Shown here piece after piece: positions 46,974 to 60,612 of a stretch of DNA of 64,000 bases. The stretch comes from Pholis gunnellus (taxonomy: Eukaryota > Chordata > Actinopteri > Perciformes > Pholidae): NCBI GenBank assembly GCA_910591455.2, contig OU342819.1:14548262-14612261 (forward strand). The letters run 5' to 3'. Below the pieces are notes generated by a model. That model was not told the DNA's origin. It searched no databases and was given only the letters and a program-made list of their open reading frames with translations. The stretch's first letter is position 1, and each line of letters opens with the position of its first letter. The position numbers and the translations under genes are program-made.

Positions 46974-47315
46974 TTTGGAAAATACACTTATAAGGTTTCT
47001 TGTCAAAGGTTGTTTGAGTAGATCGATACTATTTGAGTATGAAGCCATAGCTAGCAGCCGGTTAGCATAGCTTAGCATAAAAACTGGACACATTGTAAAA
47101 CAGCCGGCTAGCTAGCTAGCTAGCTGGCTGTTGGCTAGCTGGCTCTGCCTGCAGGTAATACAATCAGTGTACAGTACCTCTAAAGGTAAAGGTTATCCCT
47201 CAGTCTTTATGCTAGGCTAAGACAATAGGCTGCTGGCTGTAGTTTCTTATTTAATGGAAGGATATTAGAGGTATCGGTCATTTCTTCTAACTCTTAGAGG
47301 GACAAAAAACTATCC
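46974..47315. repeat. Terminal-inverted-repeat (MITE-like) element B
   Basis: The left end has GAGTAGATCGATACT and AGCAGCCGGTTAGCATAGC; the right end has GCTGCTGGCTGTAGTTTC, GAGGTATCGGTCATTTCTTC and TAACTCTTAGAGGGACAAA. The two halves are inverted copies of each other, as in element A. A (GCTA)n expansion sits in the middle. Confidence 0.7.
47107..47125. repeat. (GCTA)n tetranucleotide tract
   Basis: About four to five GCTA units inside element B. Confidence 0.92.
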
Positions 47316-47733
47316 CTTTACAACATTATAGACATCTCCATTCAAGAGATAACCATCTAAACTACAAAGTTACCGTCGGTGAAACTACTGTAAGCGCACA
47401 CAAATATTTGACTTCAAAGGCAGTGTTAACATAAGTCAATCATTTCTCAGCCCGGCCTGAACTTTACTAGGCAGAAAATGCTGATGGGAACCAGTGAAGG
47501 CAAGGGAATGAAAGGGAGAGCAGAGTCTCCTGTCATGGTCTTCAGCTGCAGTGCTGTAGATGTCGACCTTGGCAGTTGTAGAAACACCTACTGCAGCAGT
47601 GCCGGGGCAACAGCTGCCCCAGGCTTCGCTCTCGAAGGGGGGTGTTCTGTAGGGGTCTCTGCACGGTCATGTCTTCACTGAGAGGACATCTGCTCCAGAC
47701 TCCTCACATATTTCCCTGTTGTCAAAGTGTGCA

Positions 47734-47752
47734 TGTGTGTGTGTGTGTGTGT
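47734..47752. repeat. (TG)n microsatellite
   Basis: A pure TG run of about nine units. Confidence 0.93.
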
Positions 47753-49734
47753 ATGCAGGAGGCTATGAAAACTCCATGTCCTTACAGTAGACCCACTCCC
47801 TCTCCTCTAGCTGTCCTTCAGTTAGCCTTTTCATTTCTGCACGGCAGCTCTGGTTTTAGAACATTAGCCATAAGCCTTTTGGGTAATTTCACTCTAATCT
47901 AGTTTACTTACAGTAAATCAGACAAAAAGCATAATCGACATTACTCCATTTTATTTTCTGAATCCATAATACCTGATATAAAGAACAAGGCTTTTAAGAC
48001 CAGTGTGGTCTGTTGCAGTATCTAATTTCATCTGATTAGCCGACCATATTCACAGCCAATATGCATTCAGCAATTTACCGCCAAATGGTAGACCACTTTG
48101 TGAATACCTTGAAGAAAATGGATCTTCCAATATTACTGTCCATAAATGCAGCTGTTAGAATCAGACACACGTAACTCCCTTTGAGGAGCATCAGTCGAAC
48201 AGACGCTGTCATTGTGCAACGAATCGGCCCTAAAGAGGAGGCAGACATTGTGGGAGTACACAGGTGTCCCTCCCGCTGCAGCATACAGTCGGGCATGATG
48301 CGTGCTGATTGATAGTTGAATGCTAACAGAGCCCGCCACGCTAATGCACGCCTGGGGACATCTAATGGTGATGGCGGCGGTCTGCGCGGGGGGCAGAACA
48401 AAGCTCTGTCATCCATCAATCTGTGTCGCCTAGCCTCTGATCCTGTGTACTTAAGCATTGCATCATCCCTTCCTCTTAATTTCAGCCATACAGAGACCCC
48501 AGGATTCATGGGAGATCAGTCATGAACTATTCAGGAAAGGAGGGGTGACCTTGCCTTTAGAGAAATAAATCCTCGTAGTGTAGACCTGAATGTGCATCAC
48601 CTCCTTCTCTCCCTCTTTGCTTATTTAAAATGCTGTTGATATCGGGGGAAAACACTTTAACCTTCACTCAAGAAGAGGTGATGTCTTCACATTTTTCTCT
48701 ACTTATAGGGGACTTCTTTTTCTGAACAGAACAGTGTGACTGTGGAATTACTGCTATAATATCCTGTACCATAAGAGGGAGCTCAAAGGCAAAGGGCTTA
48801 ATGTAGGACTCAGGAAGGACCAACAGACTAGTATAGAGAGGGATCCATTTTCCGCTGCATCAGTGGAAGAATGGTATCTCAATTGTAGGTACCTGATTTA
48901 GTTACATATCACTCAGATCAGTCTTACTGTAAAGTGCATAGGTATTGGATAGCTATACTTTTAATGCTTTTGATCCCGGAATGAATGTAAGAACAGGATC
49001 TTGGATCCAGACCAGAAACCAACAAAGTTCAACTAAAGCCAATTTCCAATCCAATCCTTACCAAATGAGGCGTGCAGGTTAAAAGGGCTCAGACGATTCT
49101 TTAAAAGCAATCAATGCAGAGATCACTGAGGATCGCCAGTGGAACAAGTTGTGATGAGTCAGTTAAAGATATTGATCCTGCGATTGATTCACTGATTGAG
49201 TCATAGGGAGTCTTTCTTCTCCACCACGTGTGACTGAGCTTTGATCACCAGATGATTCACCTGCCTCTCGACACCCCAACCATTGACTTTTGACTCCAGC
49301 GAGTAGATGGATTAAGAGTGAGCTGGATAGCAAACCACCAGCGTTCAGACTGCTGTGAGGGGATGTGTGACTTTATTTTATGTGTTTTAAAAAAATGATC
49401 ACCTCTTACAATACATACGTTTAGAAATACACAATGTATTAAGTACTTTATTTGACTGAGGTGAGTCTTAACACATTCCGAAAGGTCCAGTTTTTCACAA
49501 TAAGTATGTGTTGTACTGAAGTACATTTTACTGCTTCATAGTTGTTTACTTTTACTTTCCTACTTCTCACTGTGGTTGTACTTAAGTAAATAATTCAAAT
49601 GATTTTCCACTGATGGTTGTTATGTTATGTTTATGACACCAACTTGCTGTGAAATATTGTCCATGAAATGCCCTCTTCTTTGTCTTTCAATTCATTGCTC
49701 ACAAACCTCCTTTCCTTTTGCAGCAGCAGCTATT

Positions 49735-49780
49735 CCCCCCCCCCCCCCCACCACCACCACCACCACCACCGTCCGTCCGT
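49735..49780. repeat. C-run, (CCA)n and GTCC repeats
   Basis: A C run of about fifteen bases passes into about seven CCA units and then GTCCGTCCGT. It lies about 165-210 nt before the 44-nt GPS exon. Confidence 0.95.
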
Positions 49781-49944
49781 CTCAATCGGTCTCTTTCATT
49801 GTCTGTTTACCTCTCTCCATCGCCCATGCAGCATCACTCTTTCTCCTCTGGCAACGAGCTCTGCCTCCGTCTCTCACTCATCCTCTCGACTGGCAATAAC
49901 AGCTTATCTCCCCCCCCCTCTCTCTCTCCTTCTGTATTTTACAG

Positions 49945-49988
49945 GGTACATCAGATCCACAGTGCGTTGTCTGGGACTATGGCAACCC
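49945..49988 (+). CDS. adgrb2: adgrb2 micro-exon: start of GPS motif
   Basis: This 44-nt exon enters in phase 0 and leaves in phase 2 (CC followed by GTAAGT). It encodes GTSDPQCVVWDYGN plus two bases of a Pro codon. The Cys and Trp of CVVW are the first conserved positions of the GPS motif (human BAI2 CASWDY). It has a very long polypyrimidine tract upstream (about 49735-49943), which may help recognition of such a short exon. The joined sequence continues PEAGAENWGTEGC in the exon at 63294. Confidence 0.94.
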
Positions 49989-52900
49989 GTAAGTTACTCT
50001 CAATATTTCTGATGAGTGCATGTGAGAGTGTACAGCGCAGTAAAGCATGTCTGTCAGTGTGTGCCTTTGATGTTTATCTTGTGTGTGCTCATGCCCATTC
50101 AGATTAATTTCATTAATGAACTGAAAACAGTCTAATGAAGTTCCCCGTGTTTGTGTTAATTAAACTAGTCAATGAGAACAAACACCATTCTCTCTGAGTT
50201 GCTAAGAATTCACTGCTCCCTGGAAATCCCTTGTTGCGGTCCTCTTCGATGTTTACCTTTACTCACACTATGTTAGATGTTTAATTTGCAATTCTGAACT
50301 GTAAACATTAGGCTGAATTTAAACAATCCAGTATTGTGACACCAGTGACCCTGAAGCCTTTTTGTTAACCGAATGTTTTTTCTTTCATTTGTCTATATAG
50401 GCCACTGACTCTTTGACATTGATGTATGTGGATTATGTAGTGAACTACAAAATGTAAACCAGCACAATTGATCACGCTGTTTTAACCATTAACCCACATA
50501 GTGATTACTCTTTTTGTCAATAACAAAGTCAAACATGCTCAGGACCATTAACCCCGGGTGTGGTACTCTACCAGGTCATGGTCTCATTGCACTTTCACTA
50601 CTAGGCCATTATGTTTGAATAGCCCATGTCTTCTATCCATGACAGCATTATTGAACAAATGCAACTCGGTATCTTAAAAATACAATAATATATCGTTAAC
50701 TTTGGAATAAATGGATGGCTTTCATTGGTGAGTTGGTTTTTTTTGACGATGCCATGGTGGGTAAGGTCAGCACTGGAGCTACGCCATACTGTATGAAGCA
50801 CCACACATGTTGTTAGGTTCTGGACACTCACACACTTAAGAAAAGATCATGACTTTGGTTAAATATTAAGCTCTAACACATCTTGTCTCATGCTTCAAGT
50901 CAGCATTTGCTTTTTCAATATGTAATTATAAGCGAGTGCTTTGAGTTGCTTAAATATTACCATCAAATGTTACCTGGACAGGATGTTGTTGGGACAATTA
51001 ATTGAATATCTTGACAGTGGGTGACACTTTGTGTAGGCAGTGAACGCTTTGTACTTACGTAGAAGTTGGATTTACATACTCGCTTATTATGATGCGATGA
51101 GCTTTTGAGCCTGTCACATGGTCTTCATCAGCAGATTCATTTTGCTCAGTATTGTCTGTATTATTATTCTGAGCACTTTTAAGACTTCCCCATGACAAGT
51201 GAGCAAACAGTGTATGCGGATGAAGACCGTGTGAAATGGTTAACATCTCCAAATAAGTGAGTAAGTTGACATTGAGTGGAGATTGATTTGTCAAGTGTTG
51301 CATTGTTTGGTTGATTCTGTAGCCTTAATTTCCTCGAGATTGTATTTGCTGATTCAGATTAATCTCACATCATTTTTAAGAGCCAGATTTGACAGATTAA
51401 TCTTCGACAGAGCAAATGGCTTTCATATAAGATTTGAATTTGTCATCACAGTGGGTCTCCCTGTCCACTGTGACAACAAGATGGATGACAGAAAATCCTG
51501 GTCAGGGCAGATTCCCCCTCGAGATTACATTACATTATAGGTTATCCAGTTCTAGAGGCGTACTCTCCAGTGACCGAAGCACACAATGGGACCGCAGTTT
51601 CACAGGAGTGTGTTGGACATTTTGTAACTTATCAAACTACCGCTTTCCGTCAGGGTAGAAGAGGAACAAAGCTCGGCAAAGTCAATTAACTAGCCGGCAG
51701 ATTACAGCTGCAATCAAATTAAATTCACAGACGCTCGAAGTCAGACAGCCAAACAGAATATAAAGTGGCAAGATGCCGGCGATGTCTATCAACCAAACAT
51801 ATACTCAAACTGGGTGGAATGTGGAAAACATCCAAATGTGTTTGCCGAGGATGAGGTAATATGTTTGCAGACACGCACAGTGGGGAGCGCACACAGAGGC
51901 TTTGACACACAAACACTCATGCTTACCAAGACCTATAGTTAAAGTGACATACACTGAAACGCAAGCAACAAAACAAGACTGCTCCAGTTATAATAACTGA
52001 TTATTTCTGTCTATAGTAACTGATTCTGTCTTAACCAGCCAGGAGCATCATTGAGCAGAAAGTCTGTCTATTTTTAAAGCTTCACTCGGCTATTCCTGCT
52101 CTTTCAAACTGACAAGGAAATACATGATGTACGTTGGTTGTTTACATTTCAGCTATGCAGAGACTTGACCGTTTTCATTATAAACAGCCTTAGGTCATCA
52201 CAACATGCTGTTTCGGTGCACAGATGCTGTTCGGAGAGGCTGTGATGCTGTGAAGCGAAGCCAGCTGGTGCGCGTCAATTAAATCTGGTGGTCACATATG
52301 GAATGTATCATCTATACATTTATGTATTTACTTTATGTACAGCATGGGTACATAAGCACATACAAGGACAGGAACGGACATCGATGTGGCTTGTATACAC
52401 AACGACTGTACAGTGTTGGTGTTTTTAATAATCCTCCACTCGCCTGTCTGTGCCGGGAAGCAGATCTTGACTGGTGCTAGGCGGGGAGCGTGCACTTAAT
52501 ATGGGCAGAGAACATGTCGTACAAAGCAGCCGTTTGTTTGCTGGAGAATATCACCTCTCTCAACCTGGCTGTCTCTCGAACTGAGCCACAGGCTTTGAGG
52601 TTGAGCGGGAGGCAGACAAGAGATGGCGAATGTATAGATAGCAATGTGGCGGAAGGGCAAACACGGCAGCAGCTGAACCAGACAGCAGGGGAAAAGTTCA
52701 GCTCGGAGACGGAAATAACTTTCAATCTATAACTTGTAAATGCAGACGATATTTATTGCACGCAGATGCACCCACATTCAATGAAGCGATCAAATACTGC
52801 ATGTGTATCTTTCCCCCTTAATTGTTGTCATGCACACATGGGTAATGTATACTTACTTAGAGCTCAGAGGCTTACATCTCTAAAGCCTACTGTCATCCTA

Positions 52901-55900
52901 TACAATTGTCAATGTGCATGTTTTTCAGCAGTCGTGGTCTATTTAGAAATCTGCAAGCAATTTCAGTGGTAGCTCCCGACCATTTGCGGTCTCTCTCAGC
53001 TGGCTAAGTTGGCCAACAGTTTGTGGCGCTCACAGTTCATCTCCGTATTTATGTGTGAGTCTTTATTTATTTATTTTGCCCCTAACAGTCCCATATGTCG
53101 GCACCATCTGCCCACCCAAATCGCTGCGCTCGTCATCCCTTCCTGTCTTCCCCCATGTGCCCGTCTCCTCAACCTAATCTCATTCATTTGCCTTGACGAC
53201 TCGAATAGACAGTGTTATGTTTAGCTCTCATAAAAGTTTTACAAGGTTGGAAACTGGGAGATCAGGTTAGTTGAGGCAAAGAGGCGAGATGTTCACTATT
53301 TCAGATAATGTTTGGAGAAAATCCCTTTTTGTCTACCTTGAATCATCACTGAGTTATCTCCCCAAAGTCTTTCTCCTTCATTCTTCCGCTTTCTTTCACT
53401 AACTCTTCCATGGTAAATGGTGATGTTCAGCCCCTCTTTTCTATGTGGTTGCTGACCTTGCCTCTGGCTTCTCCGTGCTTTGACCCTCACTCTGCCTCAG
53501 TGTGGGATATCTGGCTAAAGCCCCACTGACGTACACACTAGACTGCATAGTGCAGCACTTGTGTATTTTACGCCCAATGCATTACAGATTGCCTCCATTA
53601 GATTGTATATGTGCCACTCCAGATGTGTCACTGATTCGATAGCTGCTGCTTTTCAGTCAGAAGAAATTGCCTTTTTGCTGCCAACTTTAAAATCATCATA
53701 TTTTCACTGTCTAATAAGCAGAGTAGCAATACTTTCATACGAATGACAAAGCTCAAATGCATTACAGGCGGGCCGAAGAGCAATCTTAATTTAAAGCGTG
53801 CTTTAAAATATACACTTTAGATGGATGACAGTAAGATTTTGAAGGGTCGAGGGTCACCTAATCCTATTTCTAATCCCCAGTGGTCTTCAGCTTGATCGGG
53901 GATCAGTGGTTAAAGACACAGGCACCCCACCCTGCCCCCACTGCCCATCACTGCCATAGAGTATTAATGGCCTGGTGAGCAGCACAAGTAGCTCTAACAT
54001 CCTCAATCTGACACGGTAGATTGAGGCTTGCTTTGGGCTCAGATTGATCTGGCACCGCTATCAGCTTTGGCACTGGCAAGTCTCAACCTTTAATGAAGTA
54101 AAACATCAAAGGCATATTCTGCACACTGCCAAACACTAGCTGGACACAAATCTGGCCAAAATGTCAAAACGACCGCGAGCAATAAGCAACTGCTTCAGTT
54201 TTCACCATTGTTTCCAAACTAATTAGGAATTTTTCCTCTTGTTTGCACACGTAGGCAAGACAATTGCATGCATGCATGTATTTATGTATCGAAACTATAG
54301 CTTAACAAATGACAAGCTGAACTGAGTGTGTTTTGTTGTTAGTAAAGCTAGTTAGCTTATGGCAACAGGTGGGAGTCCCACAGTGTGTTTAGCTAACAGA
54401 GCTAACAGCTATCAGAACGAAACACACAGCAGGACCGACTATTTCTGCTCAGAGGTAGCAATAAACAGTCAACTTGAAGCGTTACACAGTGAACCGCACT
54501 TTAGCTGCAGGGAGCTGGAGCAGACAGCTGCATAGATAAAAATGAGTGAGAAGTGTGAGCGAAAAATGCATCTGATATGCATGATAGTGTAGATAGGGGG
54601 AATTGTTTGTGTTCATTCAATCAAACATTACAGCAGTGGACATTGCAGACACACCTGGGGGAGCTCTTTACTCTACTGAATGCACTTTTGGAGTTGGCTA
54701 TAGAAAACAGATGGATGCTATATAGAGTGTGATCCCTTAAGAGACAGCAAGCAGTTCAGTCTAAAAAAAAAGAGGCAGCATGTACCGGATAATGCAGTGC
54801 CTGTCACAAGTGCATTATACAAGACCAACTGATGGGCTAAAACATATATTTTGTCTTTGTAGGCTTTACCTATTGCGGAAAATAATTATGTTTTCCCCCA
54901 TCTAAGATTGAAATGACATGTAATAATCTACCACCTTACACAATATCCACCTGTGCAGATTTCCTCATCCCTCCCCGTCGTCACACGCTTGCACAGAAGC
55001 ACACACACACTAACACACTTAACAGCATAGCCATCAGGAAGAAGAGGGGGGTGGAGGGCTGATCGAGCTTGCTCCACTTTCCCATCTGACAGAGCAGAAG
55101 GGATCAAGACTGTGTCAAACAGAGAGTCAGCTCGACAAGAGGGAGTCGGCCAGTAGGGCTTATGTGGGCTCTACCTCCATTGGGCATTACAGACGTGGAC
55201 AGGCTCTCAGCTCATTTCCCCCAGCTATCACAACAGTCCTTAGAGAGCGCTTTAACATGGTAGCTTCGGTTCTCAGTGCGGAATGCCCGGGTTCTTCTTG
55301 AGAGCAGTTGGATTGAAGGTACTTTTTTTAGCTTTAAGTAGCTGTTTCTTGTTGAGATCAGTTCTAACTGGTGTTACGTACAAATCAGAACTTTAGATAT
55401 GACTTTTCTTTCCACCACTGGACTTCATGGATAAGTGTGGGCGGTGTGCTCCTAAAAAAAGTTCTCTTTTTCAGTTTGGGTGATAAAAAGTAGATTAGGA
55501 ATATTGGGTTACGTTTTGTTTTTTTTACTTCATGCATTATTGTATTGATTCCATCCCCATGTGACCAGTGGGAGTGGGATGGTGCACTGGATCTTACCGT
55601 ACAGCCAGGGATAGCCTTTAACACTTCCCTTGGTCGAAGATGATGTTAGCATTTGTAGCGATTAGTATTTGAAGTTTAGATTAAAAGGAAAAAGAAGACT
55701 TGCTCTCTGCTGTCAGTTGGAATACATTGCCCACTACTGGACCATGGCAGTTTAAGAACCACTGGGTAAGTTCCATCGATAACCCCTTAAAATCTATTTT
55801 AGGTCATTTTGAGGCTGTTGTGTAAAGGTCCTCTAACTGATTATGCTTTGCAAAATAGACTCTTACAAGAGCTTATTTATACCAAAGTCAAGTGCTGTAT

Positions 55901-58900
55901 CTGCCTTATGCTTATCTTGTTTGCTTGCACATTATCCTCTTTCCTCTCATGCAGCTGGAAGTAGGCTGAGAGGGCACTGTGTTAATGTTTCGTGGGTTTC
56001 AGAGTTGTCTCTTTGGCCTTAAGAGTCCTCTTTGACCCCCTGACAAAACGCTGAGTTTCAGAAAAGCCCACCACATTGTATGTGAGATGTAACATTTTAA
56101 AACGTCAGGTTGCAATGCCAATACAAAAAAAAGAAACATGTTGTTTTTGGAATCAGAATAAAATAAAACATTTTCAGCATTTTACACCATTTTCACCCTT
56201 CCTTTAGAGCCCTGCTGCTGTCCATGTTTACAGCGAATGCAGGCCATTAATAGTTGTGGCAAAAAACCTGTATCTTTGCTTTTCCAGTCTGCTCACTAGC
56301 TTGCACACCAGGAAGAAACATAATCCCAGGAAAGAAGCTTATAAATTAGCCAATGGCCATGCCAGACAGCAGATTGGGGTGGTGGAGGTCAATGACAAAG
56401 CATCATCCTTACACGAGAATCACGTAAGAAGCGTGAAGAAGGGTTTTGTATGACAGTCTGACAGAGTAGGGTAGAGTTAAGCAACGACATTGCATTTGAC
56501 TCTATTCCCGTCTCGATTTTAAAGTAAGGGATCTGGAAATGAATGACTGTGGAGATTTAGTGGTGTTGTGAACTACTTGAATATCCTATATAAATATCGC
56601 TTAGCGTTGTGATGTCTCCTCCCTTCGTTTTCACAACAGTGCATGTATTCTGATGAGAGATGTCTGATTGACATTCACCCCTTAATCATTCCATAACACA
56701 TGGGATTCACATCAATAAATGTCTCATGTTTGAGTAACCACAACAGACAACATTTAGAAATGTAAGCTGTGCAGTCTTGCACATCAAAATTGCAGCGGGC
56801 GTCAGATAATCTCACAGCATGTTCTTGTGGTTATAAGACCCATCTTTACATCAGTTAGAGTAATACAGAAAAGCTTAGTTACTACAGAGTTAATATCTAG
56901 GGCAAAAATATTCATGCATCATACATGAACTGAAACGCAAACACAGGCCTACATTGTGACAAATACTGTGTGAATGTGGGCTGGTCGGTCCTGCATAATA
57001 GGTGATATGAAGGGTTGAGTAAGTACAGATGATTTGTGTCGTGTGAAGATTTGCTTCAGTGCTTTCTAGCTGTATTGAGAGTAAAAGGGCAATGTGCACT
57101 GCCTCTGGTGAATGTGCATTCTGGCTCCCTGGCGGTCGGGGATGTAATGTCTACTGGAATAGATTCCATCAACCGGAATAGTTTTTCTTCCACACTTTTT
57201 TTCTCCATTTCTTTCTGTGGCTTCAATCAGGACAGTAAACCCTGGCATGTATTCACACAGGCACAGAGCTACACAATGATAAGCAAATCTGTCAAAAATT
57301 ATTAAGATGAAATACCACTGTTTTTTAAATTTGAAAAACAAAAAGTTTCAGTACAATTTAGACATGTCAACATGTTCTGGGTCGCCCAGTGCACAGTTAT
57401 GGTAAACAAGTGGTTGGCTTTAAATACCTACGTAAACTAAGGTAACTTCTGAATAACTCAATGCTTTTGAACACTGGTCTCCTGGCTAAAAGTCTTGTGG
57501 TTGTGGTGATCTCTCCCACGCAGCGTGTGTGTGTGTGTTTTTTTGGTCTTTATACCACGTCATCATTCTGCCTGCTGCTGTCCAATATGTAAACCTTTTC
57601 AGGGTTTACTCTTATTTCTAGCTGATGAAGTCAATAGGCCTTTTTTCACAGCAGACCTTTTGACAGTAGGAAAAGCACAGGTGTCACTAAAAGCATTAAC
57701 TCCGGCTCCGTTCTTCTGTCTGAGTTCCCAGTAAGTCATGACAGTGTGCCATAGAGCCAGCATGCACAACAGGAGCCTGAAACTCAAGCAACTAAAATGG
57801 AACACAGCCATAATGTATCTGATAATTAACACCTGTGCTTTTATTGAGACATGACAAAATGTCTTCTATGAAATTGACTTATTACATTTAGAAACCAGAC
57901 TTCATACACCATTAATAATGAAAATGCTTTTCCAATATTAGGGAGATGCCAATCAAGCATAATCTAGACGTCTAATCAGGCAAATTGTGTGAAAATACCT
58001 GTGTGGGTGTACCAGTCGGGACTTAAAATACTGCATTTGTGCTGGAATATTACGATGTTTCAGCATGTATTTATTTAAAAGTTATATTCTTGCTTAATCT
58101 GTACAGAAAAGAATAGAGAAAAAAACGTGCACATGCTTGGTTGTCATTCTATTTTCGCCGTTAATGCTGACGTACAGTGACAAGTTTCAACCCCACGTGT
58201 CCACATGAGGCCACTTAACTTCGTGATCCTTTGACTCCCTCTTAGGTACAACAAGCCGGCTCCCTACCACTCGTCCTTCTGTCCATGACTCATTAACTCT
58301 CTGTTTGCAATGTGTGTCACCAACTCACACTCTGTTTTAGACAATGACCAGTCAAAGCTATGAATATTTTTTGAAACACATCAAAACATCAGGCTATACA
58401 GTATCTATGGTAATTTACTCAATGACTTCACAATATCATGCTTTGAATATTAAACCTGTTCCTACTGTCTTCTAAAGACTTCATAGCAATTTGACTTAAA
58501 AGTATTTTCTTCTTAATGAGGATAAGTTGTGTGATTTACATGCTGTGAATTTTTTGTTATAATCCATCCATGATTTCTTCGTCTCATTGCATTTGTCGCC
58601 GTTTGCCTTATCATTTCTCCATTTTTTGTTTTTTTTCTCCTTTGTTATAGCTTAGCTTGTCAGCTGATCACAAATACATGTTTGATGGCACATTTTGCCA
58701 GAAATGAGCAATACACAACAGAGCAATGGACACAGGGCCTGCAATTTAACGACTAAACTATCTTTTTTTGGCTACGGTCATCTCGTAAATCAGTTTTGAC
58801 AGTGTATGCCAGCAGCTGTAATTAGCTGATAATGTTAATCCTTATTACGTCGATGACAGCTGTGTAGAACAACATTTTCTCATGTAAAACTGTTTCAAAT

Positions 58901-59534
58901 GCTTAGCGGTGACAAGATCTTGAATATTGCCCACTTGCACCATCATCTCTTGTATCATAAGGCATGATGTCTGTGTTCTCTGTCCCTTCAATTATTGATG
59001 TCATCTTTGCCTGTTAAGAATAAAAGGCTGCTTTGGATGAGGGGCATTGGCAACACGTCACTATTTAGTTTACTAAGCAGATGGAGGCAGTGACTTTACG
59101 ACCGTCCAGCTCAAATCTCTCCATCATGATAAGAATTCAATGCATGTTGAACCTTTTTTTTTTTATTATTAACAGGGTGCAATTGGCTTTCATAGCATTG
59201 CCCTTTCAGTCAAGGGTTCGTGCCAATTTATTCTCAGGAGACATAAAAGGTCAATTCATGCTGTTGTTCAGAAACTTTTTCCTATTTTTTTTTTAACAGC
59301 TGCAACATCATGCAAGCAGTTAAGGGAACACATTGGAAAGCATTGTAATATGCTACTGTGGAACCCTGTATTAGCGCACTGTTTTAAAATGATGTTTCAC
59401 TGCTCTTGGTTTCATCACAAACACAGCATTGTTTTTAAAAAATATGCTAACTAACAGTGTGGCTGCAGGGATGACCCACCACGTTCATGTGAATTGTAAT
59501 ATCCTTGACCCCTTACCTATTTATCGTCGTTAGT

Positions 59535-59770
59535 TCAAAGGTTTAATACTTTGTTTTAGAACCAGAGCCCTGCAAAACCGATGTCCCTTCAGGCCTAACT
59601 GTAGATTGCGTTTGGTGCTAATTAGCACATTTTTGCATGCTAATTTGCTAAACTAAGATGCTGGACATTACACCTGCTAAACATCAGCATGTCATTGTGT
59701 ATATATTAACATGCTACTATTAGCATTTAGCTCTGCTGTGTGCAGCCTCACAGAGTAGAGTGGATATGGC
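59535..59770 (+). repeat. Percomorph-type interspersed repeat, copy 3 (partial)
   Basis: The words AATACTTTGTTTTAGAACC, TTTGGTGCTAATTAGCACA, AAACTAAGATGCTGGACATT, CCTGCTAAACATCAGCATGT and ATTAGCATTTAGCTCTGCTG match the 3' half of copies 1 and 2. Confidence 0.7.
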
Positions 59771-60612
59771 ACTGGGTATTCTCCACGTGCACTGTTGGAT
59801 AACTACCTGTCAAATTGAAGCCAACGCTAACATTCATCGTCAAAGTCAAGACCAAACAACAGATGCATTGATTATCGCAATGCTAGCAAACTGGGGTGCG
59901 CTATTTATATTTTCCCATCTTAACATTTTTGTTTGTTGATATCTTTGCAGCATACATTTGGGATCCGTGGCCTATAAACCAACTATACTGATATGTATAC
60001 CTATGTGTACATCTGGTACCTGTTTTCCATGAAAAGAGGAGTCGACAGCGGCTCAAGGGTCATTCAAGTGCTATGATATAAGTCAAACAAAAGACATGTC
60101 CTTTTAATTCTTCCTCGCCAGCTCAGCCCATATGATAATGTAATACTTCTATGAGCCCAGCGGGGCCCACAGCAGAAGTGTCTATCTATAGCTGTAGTGG
60201 GCATGCGATAACAAAGTTAAACTTTGAAATACAACTGAGTAAAAGTCAAAGCTGGCTTTTTGCTGAAAGAAATCAATACCAACAATCAAATCTGATGCTC
60301 AATCAAGCTTGAAATGCAGCAGCCAAGACAAAGAGGTCACAGATAATGTGTGTTTCTGCGTGAGCGTTATCTTCAAACCCCCTGTTGTGAGCTGTCAGAC
60401 AGTTTCTCATTACCCCAACTTCCTCTTTTCCGCCAGACTGGCACGGAATATTTGATGTGTGTGTCTTTGCATGTGGTTAGACCATTTGTGTCAGTAAATG
60501 AATTCCATGCATGCTTTCACATGTGCATCTAGTATACTATACATCAACTGACATGCATAATTCGGTATGCAACATATGCCCATGCAACACACAATCATTA
60601 ATGCATGCTATG

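Larger units (their letters stand above)
45495..49944 (+). other. adgrb2: Intron before the first GPS exon
   Basis: This 4.5 kb intron holds a poly-T tract just after the donor, a terminal-inverted-repeat element at 46974-47315 with an embedded (GCTA)n tract (47107-47125), a (GT)n tract at 47734-47752 and a low-repeat block at 48040-48510. It ends in a dense C/T region with C10-type and CCA repeats (49735-49944) leading to the acceptor. The 144-codon frame on the - strand at 48075-48509 matches nothing I know. Confidence 0.8.

Noticed and set aside
48075..48509. 144-codon open frame on the - strand inside an adgrb2 intron
   Set aside because: It matches no family I know and has no Kozak or splice evidence. 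Non-coding conservation is the more likely reason for the balanced composition.
52490..52732. 80-codon + strand frame in the 13 kb intron
   Set aside because: It could not be an exon of the receptor because the GPS sequence is continuous without it. It has no domain and no clear flanking splice sites.
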